DNA of 64,000 nucleotides, from assembly GCA_028280405.1 (NCBI GenBank), contig JANQLW010000077.1, forward strand, positions 1 through 64,000, read 5' to 3'. Under the pieces are notes generated by a model. It ran no database searches and had not been told where the DNA came from. It saw nothing but the letters and a program-made list of their open reading frames with translations. Below, piece after piece: positions 34,693 through 43,272 of this stretch. A program made the position numbers and the translations under genes. Positions within the stretch are counted from its first letter, which is position 1; the number at the start of each line of letters is the position of its first letter. The stretch comes from Bacteroidales bacterium (GTDB taxonomy: Bacteria > Bacteroidota > Bacteroidia > Bacteroidales > GCA-2711565).

Positions 34693-35775
34693 ATGAAACT
34701 TAAACTAGCCGTTTTACCGGGCGACGGAATAGGCCCGGAAATTGTAGAACAAGCTTTAAATGTTGTCAAAACTGTAGTTACTAAATTTAATCACGATTTG
34801 CATTATTCCTATGGTAGTGTGGGAGCTGCCGCTATTGATAAATGTGGTGATCCTTATCCTGAGGAAACACATCAGCTTTGCTTAAATGCTGATGCTGTTT
34901 TATTCGGTGCTATTGGAGACCCTAAATATGATAATGATCCAAAGGCAAAGGTTCGTCCTGAACAGGGGTTATTACGTATGAGACAGCAATTAGGTTTATA
35001 TGCAAATATTCGTCCGGTTATAACCTTTCCGTCATTATTGGATAAATCTCCTTTAAAAAGAGAAATTATTGAAGGAGTAAATTTTGTAAGTGTAAGGGAA
35101 CTTACAGGTGGTATTTATTTTGGAAAACCTCAGGGAAGGTCCGAAGATGGAAAAACCGCTTACGATTCATGTGTATATCATGAAAGCGAGATCAAAAGAA
35201 TATTAAAGATCGGTTTTGAGCTGGCTATGCAAAGAGATAAAAAACTAATGGTTGTTGATAAAGCAAATGTATTGGCTACATCCCGCTTATGGAGAGAAAC
35301 AGCTCAGGATATGAAAGACCAGTATCCTGAAGTTAAATTGGAATTTATGTTCGTGGATAATGCTGCGATGCAAATGATTCAATGGCCAAAGCAATTTGAC
35401 GTAATTGTAACTGAAAATATGTTTGGAGATATACTTACGGATGAATCGAGCGTAATTAGCGGTTCATTAGGATTATTGCCTTCTGCATCAGTTGGAGAAA
35501 AAACTTCTTTATTTGAACCTATTCATGGTTCATACCCACAGGTAGCCGGACAAAATGTAGCCAATCCTATTGCAACGATTTTATCGGCAGCTATGATGCT
35601 TGAAAATGCATTTGGATTAAAACAGGAAGCCGAGATTGTTCGTAAAGCCATAGAAGAATCCATAAAGAAAGAATATGTGACTAAAGACATTGCTAACGGA
35701 GAAACCTATTATACAACAAGTGAAGTAGGCGAGTGGATATGTAATTATATCAGAAGTCGTAATGTAGAAGTGTAA
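34693..35775 (+). CDS. leuB: 3-isopropylmalate dehydrogenase
   Basis: A 360-residue NAD-dependent decarboxylating dehydrogenase of the isocitrate/isopropylmalate family. [10 protein letters not shown] starts the fold; [15 protein letters not shown] supplies the substrate arginines, [10 protein letters not shown] is family-typical, [15 protein letters not shown] carries the metal aspartates, and [18 protein letters not shown] the NAD-binding loop. It is the last gene of the operon and is followed by a clear terminator at 35911-35950. Confidence 0.96.
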   Translation: MKLKLAVLPGDGIGPEIVEQALNVVKTVVTKFNHDLHYSYGSVGAAAIDKCGDPYPEETHQLCLNADAVLFGAIGDPKYDNDPKAKVRPEQGLLRMRQQLGLYANIRPVITFPSLLDKSPLKREIIEGVNFVSVRELTGGIYFGKPQGRSEDGKTAYDSCVYHESEIKRILKIGFELAMQRDKKLMVVDKANVLATSRLWRETAQDMKDQYPEVKLEFMFVDNAAMQMIQWPKQFDVIVTENMFGDILTDESSVISGSLGLLPSASVGEKTSLFEPIHGSYPQVAGQNVANPIATILSAAMMLENAFGLKQEAEIVRKAIEESIKKEYVTKDIANGETYYTTSEVGEWICNYIRSRNVEV

Positions 35776-35821
35776 TAGCTACGGCATTACTACAAGTTTC
35801 AAGTAATTTATGTAATCAATC

Positions 35822-35874
35822 AAAAGCTTGCTGCATGTAGCTTGGAGCCTGAAGCAAAATATAATCAAACGTAA
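35822..35874. repeat. Dispersed AGCTTGCTGC/AGCCTGAAGC repeat after leuB
   Basis: AAGCTTGCTGC...TAGCTTGGAGCCTGAAGC is a diverged copy of the repeat after pruA (62814-62873), where the same words AGCTTGCTGCCTGGAG and GCCTGAAGC occur. It lies between the leuB stop and the operon terminator. Confidence 0.6.
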
Positions 35875-35910
35875 AGCTAATTCACCCAAATTAATTTAGT
35901 TTGATACTAC

Positions 35911-35950
35911 CCTCCGAAGTCCCGATGTAATCGGGACGAAGGAGGCTTTT
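35911..35950 (+). terminator. Terminator of the ilv-leu operon
   Basis: CCTCC/GGAGG (35911-35915/35941-35945) and GTCCCGAT/ATCGGGAC (35919-35926/35930-35937) stack into a 13-bp hairpin with a 3-base bulge on each side and a 3-base loop, then CTTTTT. It is the first strong stop after leuB. Confidence 0.8.
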
Positions 35951-35996
35951 TAATTACCTGAAGAAAGTATCTAAATATGTTTACTATTTTTATACC

Positions 35997-36431
35997 ATGC
36001 TATTCTATCAAAGATTTCTCGTAATTTCTCAGGTTGTCTGGAGTGCCTATTTGTTTATTAAAGGAGGTTTTCTTGTTTCTGATTATTATTTGATGGTACT
36101 GCAGCTCAGTTCCATTCTTTTTGGATCCTATGCTGTATACTATATAAAAAAAGGAAATTTTAACTTAATCCCTCAGCCTAAAAAAAAAGGAGTCCTGAAA
36201 ACAAACGGGCCTTATAAGTTTATCAGGCATCCAATGTATCTTTCTTTGTTGATTTGTTGTTTTATTTTTGTATTTGATGAATTTAGTCTATATAAATTAA
36301 CGGCATTTATATGTTTACTTGTCACTTTAATTTTGAAACTGGAACTGGAAGAAAAACTATTATTAAAACATTTTGAAGCTTATAAAGAATATCAGGAGCA
36401 AAGCTGGAAATTAATTCCTTATATTTACTAA
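35997..36431 (+). CDS. Isoprenylcysteine carboxyl methyltransferase-like membrane protein
   Basis: A 144-residue integral membrane protein with about four helices. The C-terminal block GPYKFIRHPMYLSLL followed by LKLELEEKLLLKHFEAYKEYQEQSWKLIP is the SAM-binding signature of the ICMT/PEMT-like phospholipid methyltransferase family (RHPxY, EExxL..FG..Y..Y). The substrate in bacteria is usually unknown, perhaps a lipid or quinone-like acceptor. It is 44 bp upstream of an SDR gene on the same strand, possibly co-transcribed. Confidence 0.8.
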   Translation: MLFYQRFLVISQVVWSAYLFIKGGFLVSDYYLMVLQLSSILFGSYAVYYIKKGNFNLIPQPKKKGVLKTNGPYKFIRHPMYLSLLICCFIFVFDEFSLYKLTAFICLLVTLILKLELEEKLLLKHFEAYKEYQEQSWKLIPYIY

Positions 36432-36474
36432 TATGAATTTATCATCCTTAATTCATAATTTATAAATAAAAATC

Positions 36475-37248
36475 ATGGACCTAAACTTAAATGACAAACA
36501 TTTTGTAATCTGCGGGGCTACTTCCGGTTTTGGAGGTGCTATGGCAAATCAATTAATTGATGAAGGAGCACATATTATTGCAATTGCCAGAAATGAAGAA
36601 GCTTTGGTTGAACTTCAATCGAAAGCTTTTGAGCAAGTTGAAATCTTATGTGGAGATATTACACAATCTGAAACTATAAATGAGTTGAAGAGTATTGTAG
36701 GAGAAAGGTATTTGTCCGGAATTGTTGTAAATGCAGGCGGACCTCCGGCACGGACTTTTGTAGAAACATCTTTGAAGGATTGGGATGATGCTTATCAGAA
36801 ACTATTAAGATGGAAAGTGGAAATTACCCATACTTTTCTTCCAAAATTCCAAAAACAGGGATATGGACGATTTTTATATATTGAAAGTTCATCTGTAAAA
36901 CAACCTATTGAAAATCTGATATTAAGTACTTCATTAAGACTAGCTGTTGTGGGTATGATGAAAACCATTTCAGAAGAACATGCTCAGGAAGGAATCACCT
37001 TTAATGTAATGGCTCCATCATTTCATAATACACCTGCTGTTGACAGGTTAGTGAAGAAAAAAGCTGACAATTTAGGGATAAGTTTTGAGGAAGCCCGTGA
37101 GATGGCTGAGAAAAATTTAAAACTTGGAAAAGCAGGTGATCCTGAAGATTTTGGCAGCCTTGGATTATGGTTGTTATCTGAAAAATCTTCCTTCGTTACC
37201 GGACAAGTTTATGCTGTTGAAGGCGGAAATGTTAAATCCACATTATAA
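36475..37248 (+). CDS. SDR-family protein lacking the catalytic Tyr and Lys
   Basis: A 257-residue Rossmann protein. The nucleotide loop is GATSGFGGA (14-22) and NAG at 86-88, and SSS at 138-140 supplies the active-site serine. At the YxxxK position the chain reads STSLRLAVVG, so Tyr is replaced by S151 and Lys by R155. This matches the BKR_like subgroup (cd05344) that lacks a perfect catalytic tetrad. It may bind dinucleotide without normal reductase activity, or use another residue. It ends at a hairpin shared with the convergent thioredoxin gene. Confidence 0.85.
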   Translation: MDLNLNDKHFVICGATSGFGGAMANQLIDEGAHIIAIARNEEALVELQSKAFEQVEILCGDITQSETINELKSIVGERYLSGIVVNAGGPPARTFVETSLKDWDDAYQKLLRWKVEITHTFLPKFQKQGYGRFLYIESSSVKQPIENLILSTSLRLAVVGMMKTISEEHAQEGITFNVMAPSFHNTPAVDRLVKKKADNLGISFEEAREMAEKNLKLGKAGDPEDFGSLGLWLLSEKSSFVTGQVYAVEGGNVKSTL

Positions 37249-37253
37249 ATAGA

Positions 37254-37305
37254 AGATAGCAGATAGAAGATATACGATTTATCGAAAATCTGCTATCTGC
37301 TATCT
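37254..37305. terminator. Bidirectional hairpin between convergent genes
   Basis: AGATAGCAGATAG (37254-37266) and its exact reverse complement (37293-37305) enclose 26 bases; the right arm includes the stop codon region of the minus-strand thioredoxin gene (37300-37302). The unit GATAGCA/GATAGAA is again 7 bases long, as in the other intergenic repeats. Confidence 0.65.
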
Positions 37306-37746
37306 ATTCAGTTGTTCATCTATAATTATAGACAACGTTTCTGTAGGAATATAGCCTTCATGCCTGTAAAATATCTTTCCTTCTTCGTTTAAAAGAATTT
37401 GGACAGGTATCAGTTCTATTTCATAATAATCTGCATAAGTTTTAGCAGGCTCCTTAACTACATTGTGAAAAATTACATTCACCTTTCCTTTATATAATGA
37501 ATCAATTTCATGCATTACTTTTTTCATTTTTCTGCATGGTATACAAGTTGTCATTCCAAATTCCAGAAAAGTAATTTTATATCCTTTCTTGTTTTTCAGG
37601 TAATTGTAATTTATTTGAACACTGTCAGCAATATTATACCCTAATTCTTTCGATTTTTTTACTTTCTCTTTAAAAACATTATCTTCCTGTGAATATAAAC
37701 TGAAGGAAATAATTGTAATAAGTATTAGGCTGATTATCTTTTTCAT
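37300..37746 (-). CDS. Exported thioredoxin-fold protein
   Basis: A 148-residue protein with a signal peptide (residues 1-19, ending LYSQ) and a thioredoxin domain containing C68-I-P-C71 (TTCIPCRKM) and cis-proline P114 (LIPVQ). The fold is complete (strand VNVIFHNV, C-terminal helix). The CIPC motif suggests a reductant or isomerase in the periplasm rather than a cytoplasmic thioredoxin. The adjacent same-strand gene upstream is an EamA exporter 26 bp away. Confidence 0.86.
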   Translation of the reverse strand: MKKIISLILITIISFSLYSQEDNVFKEKVKKSKELGYNIADSVQINYNYLKNKKGYKITFLEFGMTTCIPCRKMKKVMHEIDSLYKGKVNVIFHNVVKEPAKTYADYYEIELIPVQILLNEEGKIFYRHEGYIPTETLSIIIDEQLNR

Positions 37747-37772
37747 TAGATTTAGGTTATATTAGTCGGTTA

Positions 37773-38675
37773 TTAATTTTTATTTTTTAATATCGTTACA
37801 CTTTTACGTATACTTACAAAGTACACTCCTGTGAAAATTAATATCGCAGCACAAACCTCAATAAGCGTTAAACTTTCCTTCATATATAATATAGCCACTG
37901 CACTCGCAATAGCCGGTTGTGTATAAATATATGAACTGGTTACGACAGGGCTTACATTCTGCATTGCATAGTTATTTAATAAATATGCCAGAATTGTTGT
38001 TCCAAAGATAATGTATAAAACAGACATCCAGATATTCATCGGAATAGTTTCATAATTCGTTTCAAGCATAGGTTGAATACAAAATGGTAAAATATAAATA
38101 AGCCCAAAATTAAATACCCACTTCATAACCGTTATCGGATGGTACTTAACCATGATAGGTTTTGCAATTACTAAGTAAAAGGAATATGAGGCACAATTGA
38201 TATATACCAATAAATTTCCAATTATTGTTTCAGATGCCAGGCTTAAGCTTCCTCCTAATAAAATCAAAATACTTGCGCCACTGGTTCCTAAAAATATTCC
38301 GATGATTTTTGAGGTGTTTATTTTTTCTCTCAATAAGAAGAAAGAAAAAACTAATACCATAATCGGTCCGGTAGTCATAATAATTGAAGCATTTATTGAT
38401 GTTGTTAAATTCAAACCTTCAAAAAACAATATTTGATTAGCAGCTACTCCAAATAATCCACAAAAGGCAATTCGGCTTATATCTTTTTTGTCGACTTTTT
38501 CTTTGACAAATAAAGCATGAATCAGATTAAATATCAAAACTGCCCCAACTACTCTAAAGAAAATAATTGCTCTTGGAGTCATAAAATCCGGCATAACACC
38601 TTTGGCAATTACGTAGTTTAATCCGTAAAGGATGTTAGCTGATATGAGAGCTATATGTGATTTAAGCTGATTCAT
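37773..38675 (-). CDS. EamA/DMT-family transporter
   Basis: A 300-residue inner-membrane protein with ten predicted helices made of two EamA repeats (about residues 6-138 and 150-290; the second begins NLLVYINCASYSFYLVIAKP). FEGLNLTTSINASIIMTTGPIMVLVFSFF is typical of the first repeat. Members export metabolites or amino acids; the substrate is not readable. It may be co-transcribed with the thioredoxin gene downstream. Confidence 0.9.
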   Translation of the reverse strand: MNQLKSHIALISANILYGLNYVIAKGVMPDFMTPRAIIFFRVVGAVLIFNLIHALFVKEKVDKKDISRIAFCGLFGVAANQILFFEGLNLTTSINASIIMTTGPIMVLVFSFFLLREKINTSKIIGIFLGTSGASILILLGGSLSLASETIIGNLLVYINCASYSFYLVIAKPIMVKYHPITVMKWVFNFGLIYILPFCIQPMLETNYETIPMNIWMSVLYIIFGTTILAYLLNNYAMQNVSPVVTSSYIYTQPAIASAVAILYMKESLTLIEVCAAILIFTGVYFVSIRKSVTILKNKN

Positions 38676-38680
38676 AATAG

Positions 38681-38733
38681 AACACAGATTACACCGATCA
38701 TACAGATTAGCGCAGATTAGTTTAATCTGTGTT
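38681..38733. repeat. Inverted repeat AACACAGATTA between EamA and DUF3127 genes
   Basis: AACACAGATTA at 38681-38691 is mirrored by TAATCTGTGTT at 38723-38733; the CAGATTA word recurs twice in the loop (ACAGATTAG, GCAGATTAG). It lies between the DUF3127 stop and the EamA start on the minus strand, so it may end the DUF3127 transcript. Confidence 0.65.
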
Positions 38734-38747
38734 GTAAATGCCCTATA

Positions 38748-39122
38748 TTAAAATGGTAAATCATCTTCAACGGTTTCTGGAGGTATATCATCCATACTAT
38801 GTTGAGGAGGTATTTCTTCCTGAACTGCAGTACTTGCTTTTTCAATTCTCCAGGCTTCCAGATTAGTGAAGTAACTCACTCTTCCATCTTTTTCCCATTT
38901 GCGTCCTTTGATGTTAAAGTGAATTTTTATATCATCATTAATTTGATATGGGTCAATTAGGTCACAACGATCCTGACTGAGTTGAAATTTTATTACTTCT
39001 GTAAATTCCCTCCCTCCGGTATTCTCTATTTTTTCAATTACAAATTCACGCTTTTTAAATGAAGCTGTTACATTTTGTGTCTCAAATTTCTCTATTAGTT
39101 TTCCGTTAATTTCAAAACTCAT
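38748..39122 (-). CDS. DUF3127 OB-fold-like protein with an SSB-type acidic tail
   Basis: A 124-residue protein of the DUF3127 family, common in Bacteroidota: an OB-like beta domain (SFEINGKLIEKFETQNVTASFKKREFVIE... to AWRIEK, residues 2-94) and a low-complexity acidic linker ending VEDDLPF. The final DDLPF closely matches the C-terminal tip of single-stranded DNA-binding protein (DDDIPF), the docking peptide for repair and replication partners. This makes a nucleic-acid role plausible, but DNA binding is inferred. It stands 109 bp from the deaminase gene. Confidence 0.82.
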   Translation of the reverse strand: MSFEINGKLIEKFETQNVTASFKKREFVIEKIENTGGREFTEVIKFQLSQDRCDLIDPYQINDDIKIHFNIKGRKWEKDGRVSYFTNLEAWRIEKASTAVQEEIPPQHSMDDIPPETVEDDLPF

Positions 39123-39230
39123 ATTTAAATTTTTGTTTCAGACTACAAGCATTAAGTTACAGACATATGCAATTCATAACTTATAATCTATAATTTATAA
39201 TTAATTTTTTTTTACTAATTCACAAATATA

Positions 39231-39698
39231 CTAATACACTATATCAATCCCACCTTCATTCCACTCCTTAAACACTTCCTTAGCTTTTTCAGGCAGTACC
39301 TGTTCAATTGGAATTAATCTTTTATTCAAGGACATATTTATTTCTTTATAAATTAAAGAATCATCAAAATTTGCTTTAGAAGCATCTTCTCGGCTTGCGG
39401 CATAATATATTTTTGATGGCCTTGCCCAATATATTGCACCTAAACACATTGGGCAGGGTTCACAGCTGCAATAAATTTCACAGCCTTCCAATTGAAATGA
39501 ATTCAGGTATTGTGTTGCTCTTCTTATTGCTACAATCTCCGCATGCGCAGTAGGGTCATTGTTCTTTACCACTTCATTAGAACCTTCCCCAATAATTTTA
39601 CCATCTTTAACTATGACAGCACCAAAAGGTCCACCATATAATTTTGTAATATTTTGACGAGCCAGTTCAATAGCCCTTTGCATGAATTTTATTTTCAT
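39231..39698 (-). CDS. Cytidine-deaminase-fold nucleoside/guanine deaminase
   Basis: A 155-residue zinc deaminase. H52-A-E54 and PC82-x2-C85 are the zinc and catalytic residues. The segment ARPSKIYYAASREDASKANFDDSLIYKEI follows bacterial guanine deaminase (GuaD) more closely than tRNA adenosine deaminase (TadA), which usually has GAVxN.. there. The reaction would be guanine to xanthine. It overlaps the end of aat by one base (TAATG-type coupling) and ends a three-gene minus-strand unit. Confidence 0.85.
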   Translation of the reverse strand: MKIKFMQRAIELARQNITKLYGGPFGAVIVKDGKIIGEGSNEVVKNNDPTAHAEIVAIRRATQYLNSFQLEGCEIYCSCEPCPMCLGAIYWARPSKIYYAASREDASKANFDDSLIYKEINMSLNKRLIPIEQVLPEKAKEVFKEWNEGGIDIVY

Positions 39699-40396
39699 TA
39701 TTGTTCTTCATTAATCAATTGCCCCCAATTACCCTTTTTTGTTTCAGATGCCATGGCTTTCTCTAATTTATTCCTGTAATCTTCTAAAGGAATCAGACAA
39801 GCTCCAAAGCTTTTTAATAAAGGAGTTTCCATTTGGGCATCAATTAGTTGAAAATTCCATTTTTTTAATTGTTTATTTAAGGCATAAAAAGCAATTTTGC
39901 TTGCATCTGTTTTTAAATGAAACATGGACTCTCCGAAAAAAGCCTTTCCTATACTTACTCCATACAGTCCACCTACTAATTTGTTTTCTTGATAACACTC
40001 TACAGAATGAGCAAAACCGGCTTTATGCATTTCTATATAGGCTTGTTTCATTTCTTCTGTGATCCATGTGCCTCCCTGATCTTTTCTGGGGACCCTCGAA
40101 CAATACTTGATTACTTCTTCAAAAGCATTATCAAAAGTAATATTAAATTCTGCTTTTTTAATTTTTTGTTTTAAACTTTTTGAAAGTTTAAATTCTACAG
40201 GGTATAATACCATTCTTGGGTTTAAAGCCCACCAAAGAATAGGGGAGCCTTCTTCAAACCATGGGAAAATTCCATGAGAATAAGCTAACAATAAACGTTT
40301 AACACTCAAGTCTCCACCAATGGCTAATAAACCATCTTTTTCTGCTAAAGATGGATCCGGGAAGACTAATTCATCACTTAATTGATAAACAGGCAT
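39698..40396 (-). CDS. aat: Leucyl/phenylalanyl-tRNA--protein transferase
   Basis: A 232-residue L/F transferase that adds Leu or Phe to proteins with N-terminal Arg or Lys and so marks them for the ClpS/ClpAP N-end rule pathway. YSHGIFPWFEEGSPILWWALNPRMVLYP near the N terminus and VGGLYGVSIGKAFFGESMF with DAQMETPLLKSFGA near the C terminus are the family blocks. It is coupled by one-base overlaps both to the aminotransferase upstream and the deaminase downstream. Confidence 0.95.
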   Translation of the reverse strand: MPVYQLSDELVFPDPSLAEKDGLLAIGGDLSVKRLLLAYSHGIFPWFEEGSPILWWALNPRMVLYPVEFKLSKSLKQKIKKAEFNITFDNAFEEVIKYCSRVPRKDQGGTWITEEMKQAYIEMHKAGFAHSVECYQENKLVGGLYGVSIGKAFFGESMFHLKTDASKIAFYALNKQLKKWNFQLIDAQMETPLLKSFGACLIPLEDYRNKLEKAMASETKKGNWGQLINEEQ

Positions 40397-41589
40397 TAAA
40401 TTATAGCTTTCTGAATACAGTGAACAATTTTTTTATTTATAAACTTAATTTCATCTTCAGCAATCGTTAATGGCGGCCCAATCCTGAATGAAGTCGGATG
40501 AAAAAGGAACCGGTCTACGACTAATCCTTCATCCAGTAAATTATTAATAACCCTGTCATTTATTTCTTCATCTTTGAAATCAACAGCCATCATCAAGCCT
40601 GCTCTTCTAATTTCTTTGACAGCATCTAACTTTGATAAAGCATCTTCAAAAATTTTACCTTTTGTATTTGCAGCATCTGGTAAATTTTCTTCTAATAATA
40701 CTTCAATGTTTGCTAAGGCTGATGCACAACATACGGGATGGCCTCCAAATGTAGTTATATGCCCCAGTACCGGATTGAAAGTAAGTGTACGCATAATCTC
40801 ATTTGAAGAAATAAAAGCACCAATTGGCATCCCGCCTCCCATCCCTTTCGCCAGGCATAATACATCAGGTATTGTATTCTCTAATTCGAAACAAAACATT
40901 TTTCCTGTTCTTCCAAAACCCATCTGAATTTCATCATATATTAATAAAGCACCTGTTTCATTACATCTTTTTCTTATAGCTTGAAGAAATCCTTTTTCAG
41001 GAAGTATGATTCCGGCTTCAGCCTGAATAGGCTCAATAACAACACAAGCTGTTCGTTCCGTAACCTGATCTATATGCTGAAAATTATTAAATTCTAAATG
41101 GCGTATATCCGGAAGAAGAGGGCGAAAAGCATATTTCATTTTTTCATTTCCTAATATACTTAATGCACCATGAGTTCCTCCATGATATGCATTTTTATAG
41201 GCAATGATTTCTGTTCTTCCCGTATATCTTTTTGCCAGTTTCATTGCTCCATCTATAGCTTCACTGCCGGAATTGACAAAATAAGTAGTGTCTAGTTCCT
41301 TAGGAAGAATAGAATGAAGCTTTTCTGCAAGTTTAACCTGAGGGCTCTGAATATATTCACCATATACCATTAAATGCATATACTTGTCCAATTGATTTTT
41401 GATGGCAGATGTTACTTTTGGATGGCAATGACCTATATTACTTACACTAACCCCAGACACTAAATCAATATACTTTTTATTATTTGGTCCATACATATAA
41501 ATTCCTTCTGCTCTTTCTATTTCTATTGCTAAAGGTTTTTGAGATGGTAAGCCTATATGTTGGAAAAAAATTTGTCGGTTTGTTAACAT
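40396..41589 (-). CDS. Class-III (ornithine/acetylornithine-type) aminotransferase
   Basis: A 397-residue PLP enzyme. The ATG at 41589 (MLTNRQIFFQHIGLPSQKP) is preferred over a TTG six codons upstream. The PLP lysine is K248 (LAKGMGGGMPIGA), with D219 (LLIYDEIQMGFGRTG) contacting the pyridine nitrogen and NSGSEA (106-111) the phosphate. It is the aspartate aminotransferase family/class III fold; candidates are acetylornithine, ornithine or beta-alanine-type transaminases, and no arginine-pathway neighbours decide between them. A TATTTTTG -7 box lies at 41612-41605. It heads the aminotransferase-aat-deaminase operon. Confidence 0.88.
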   Translation of the reverse strand: MLTNRQIFFQHIGLPSQKPLAIEIERAEGIYMYGPNNKKYIDLVSGVSVSNIGHCHPKVTSAIKNQLDKYMHLMVYGEYIQSPQVKLAEKLHSILPKELDTTYFVNSGSEAIDGAMKLAKRYTGRTEIIAYKNAYHGGTHGALSILGNEKMKYAFRPLLPDIRHLEFNNFQHIDQVTERTACVVIEPIQAEAGIILPEKGFLQAIRKRCNETGALLIYDEIQMGFGRTGKMFCFELENTIPDVLCLAKGMGGGMPIGAFISSNEIMRTLTFNPVLGHITTFGGHPVCCASALANIEVLLEENLPDAANTKGKIFEDALSKLDAVKEIRRAGLMMAVDFKDEEINDRVINNLLDEGLVVDRFLFHPTSFRIGPPLTIAEDEIKFINKKIVHCIQKAII

Positions 41590-41876
41590 ATGATTTGTTT
41601 TAAGCAAAAATAGGAAAATATATCCTGAAGGAAAGTAGAATTATTCCATGTATCAATGATTCTTATAAACCGATAATAAATAGTCAAAACTCTAATACAT
41701 ACATCTTTCTAAATAAGAAAATAAAAATGCTTTATTTAAAATGTAACCAGTACTTTTTATGGCCCTGTGTGTTATGATTTTTATACTTCATATTTGACTT
41801 TTATACATATGTAGTTTTTATCTAAGTGATAGTATAATAGATTTTTATATTTAATTTTTTCTTTGTTTTCTAAATT

Positions 41877-41928
41877 TATATTTAAATATATAAATATTTG
41901 TATATTTAAATAAAAATGCATAATTTTG
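41877..41928 (+). promoter_or_regulatory. Promoter of the RND efflux operon with paired TATATTTAAATA repeats
   Basis: TTTG at 41897-41900 and TAATTTTG at 41921-41928 form a -33/-7 pair with 20 bases between. TATATTTAAATA occurs at 41877-41888 (within a 14-base palindrome) and again at 41901-41912, exactly 24 bp apart, flanking the -33 element. Such face-of-helix spacing suggests a repressor or activator site. The rest of the 41590-41962 gap is AT-rich without other signals. Confidence 0.6.
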
Positions 41929-41962
41929 TCGCTATATTAATTTAATCTAAATAATTAAACAC

Positions 41963-43270
41963 ATGAACAAACTGATTATTAATTTAGGAATCATCATCTT
42001 ACTTACTTCTTTGAGTTTACATGCCCAGGTTAGAGAACTGAGTTTGGATGATGCTTTGAAAATTGCACTTGAAAATAATAAGAGCATAAAAAGTGCTAAA
42101 TTCAGGGAAAGATTGTCCAAAGCTGAGCTTCATCAGTCCAGGTCCAGTTTTTTACCGAGTGTTGAGTTAAGTGTAACAGGAGTACATACCAATGATCCCC
42201 TGGCAAGTTTTGGTTTCAAATTAAAACAGGAGATTGTCACGCAGGCTGATTTTTCACCTGTTTTATTGAATGACCCGCTAAGTATGGATCATTTCTCTAC
42301 CAAATTAGAGTTGAAATTACCTCTTATCAATATGGATGGATTTCATATGCATAAAGCTGCCAAACTTAATTATAAGGCAAATACTTATATGAAAGAGCGC
42401 AATATTCATTATGTAATGTTTGAAGTAAAAAAGTATTATTACAGTTTACTACTAGCGGATGAGGTTATTCGGGTTGTAAATGAATCTTTTGAGGTGGCTA
42501 AGTCTGCTTTAAAAATGACTAAAGATAATTTAGAAGTTGGCTATGCTAAAGATGCTGATGTTTTAATGGCTAAAGTTAGGCTAGGCGATATCAAGGCTAA
42601 ATTACTGGAAGCAAAAAATATGAGATCCAATACAGTTGAACACTTAGTGTTCTTACTTGGTTTGGAAGAGGGGACTGAGATTAATCCTACGGATTCATTT
42701 AGTATTTCTCCAAAATTTGAATTAAAAGAAACAAATATTTTGAATCGATCTGATATACTTGCAGTGAAAACCAGTGTAAATGCTTCAAAACATTTATTTG
42801 CTGCCAATAAATCAAACTTCTTGCCTCGAATTAATGCTTTTGGAAGTACTGAATGGAACGACAATAAATTGTTGGGTTCTTCAGCTAAAAATTATACGAT
42901 CGGTGCAATGTTTAGCTGGAAATTATTTAACGGTTATAAAAATATTGGGAGCTTGCAAAAAGCAAAAGCTCAATATGAAAAGGCTAAAAATGATTATTCC
43001 GAATATTTAAGCAAAAATAAATTGGAAGTATTTAAAGCTCAAAGAGATTTAGAGCTCGCTTTTGAACAAACACAAATTAAAAAGCTTGGACAGAAACAGG
43101 CTGCTGCATCATTCAGAATTATGAATAACAGATATGCAGAAGGACTGGAAAAAACTGTGGATTTATTATATGCGGAAAACCTTGCTTCAAATCGCAAGCT
43201 AGAGTTTGTTGAAAGCCTTTATAAATATCAAATTGCTCTTTTTTATATGGAGCTATTATTAGAAAAATAG
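41963..43270 (+). CDS. TolC-family outer-membrane efflux protein
   Basis: A 435-residue exported protein (signal residues 1-21, ending HAQ) made of two repeats of long coiled-coil helices and short strands, the TolC/OEP pattern (LSLDDALKIALENNKSIKSAKF at the start; KAKAQYEKAKNDY, NRYAEGLEKTVDLLYAENL later). It would form the outer-membrane channel of the three-component pump encoded with the next two genes. Only 2 bp separate its stop codon from the adaptor gene start. Confidence 0.92.
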   Translation: MNKLIINLGIIILLTSLSLHAQVRELSLDDALKIALENNKSIKSAKFRERLSKAELHQSRSSFLPSVELSVTGVHTNDPLASFGFKLKQEIVTQADFSPVLLNDPLSMDHFSTKLELKLPLINMDGFHMHKAAKLNYKANTYMKERNIHYVMFEVKKYYYSLLLADEVIRVVNESFEVAKSALKMTKDNLEVGYAKDADVLMAKVRLGDIKAKLLEAKNMRSNTVEHLVFLLGLEEGTEINPTDSFSISPKFELKETNILNRSDILAVKTSVNASKHLFAANKSNFLPRINAFGSTEWNDNKLLGSSAKNYTIGAMFSWKLFNGYKNIGSLQKAKAQYEKAKNDYSEYLSKNKLEVFKAQRDLELAFEQTQIKKLGQKQAAASFRIMNNRYAEGLEKTVDLLYAENLASNRKLEFVESLYKYQIALFYMELLLEK

Positions 43271-43272
43271 AA

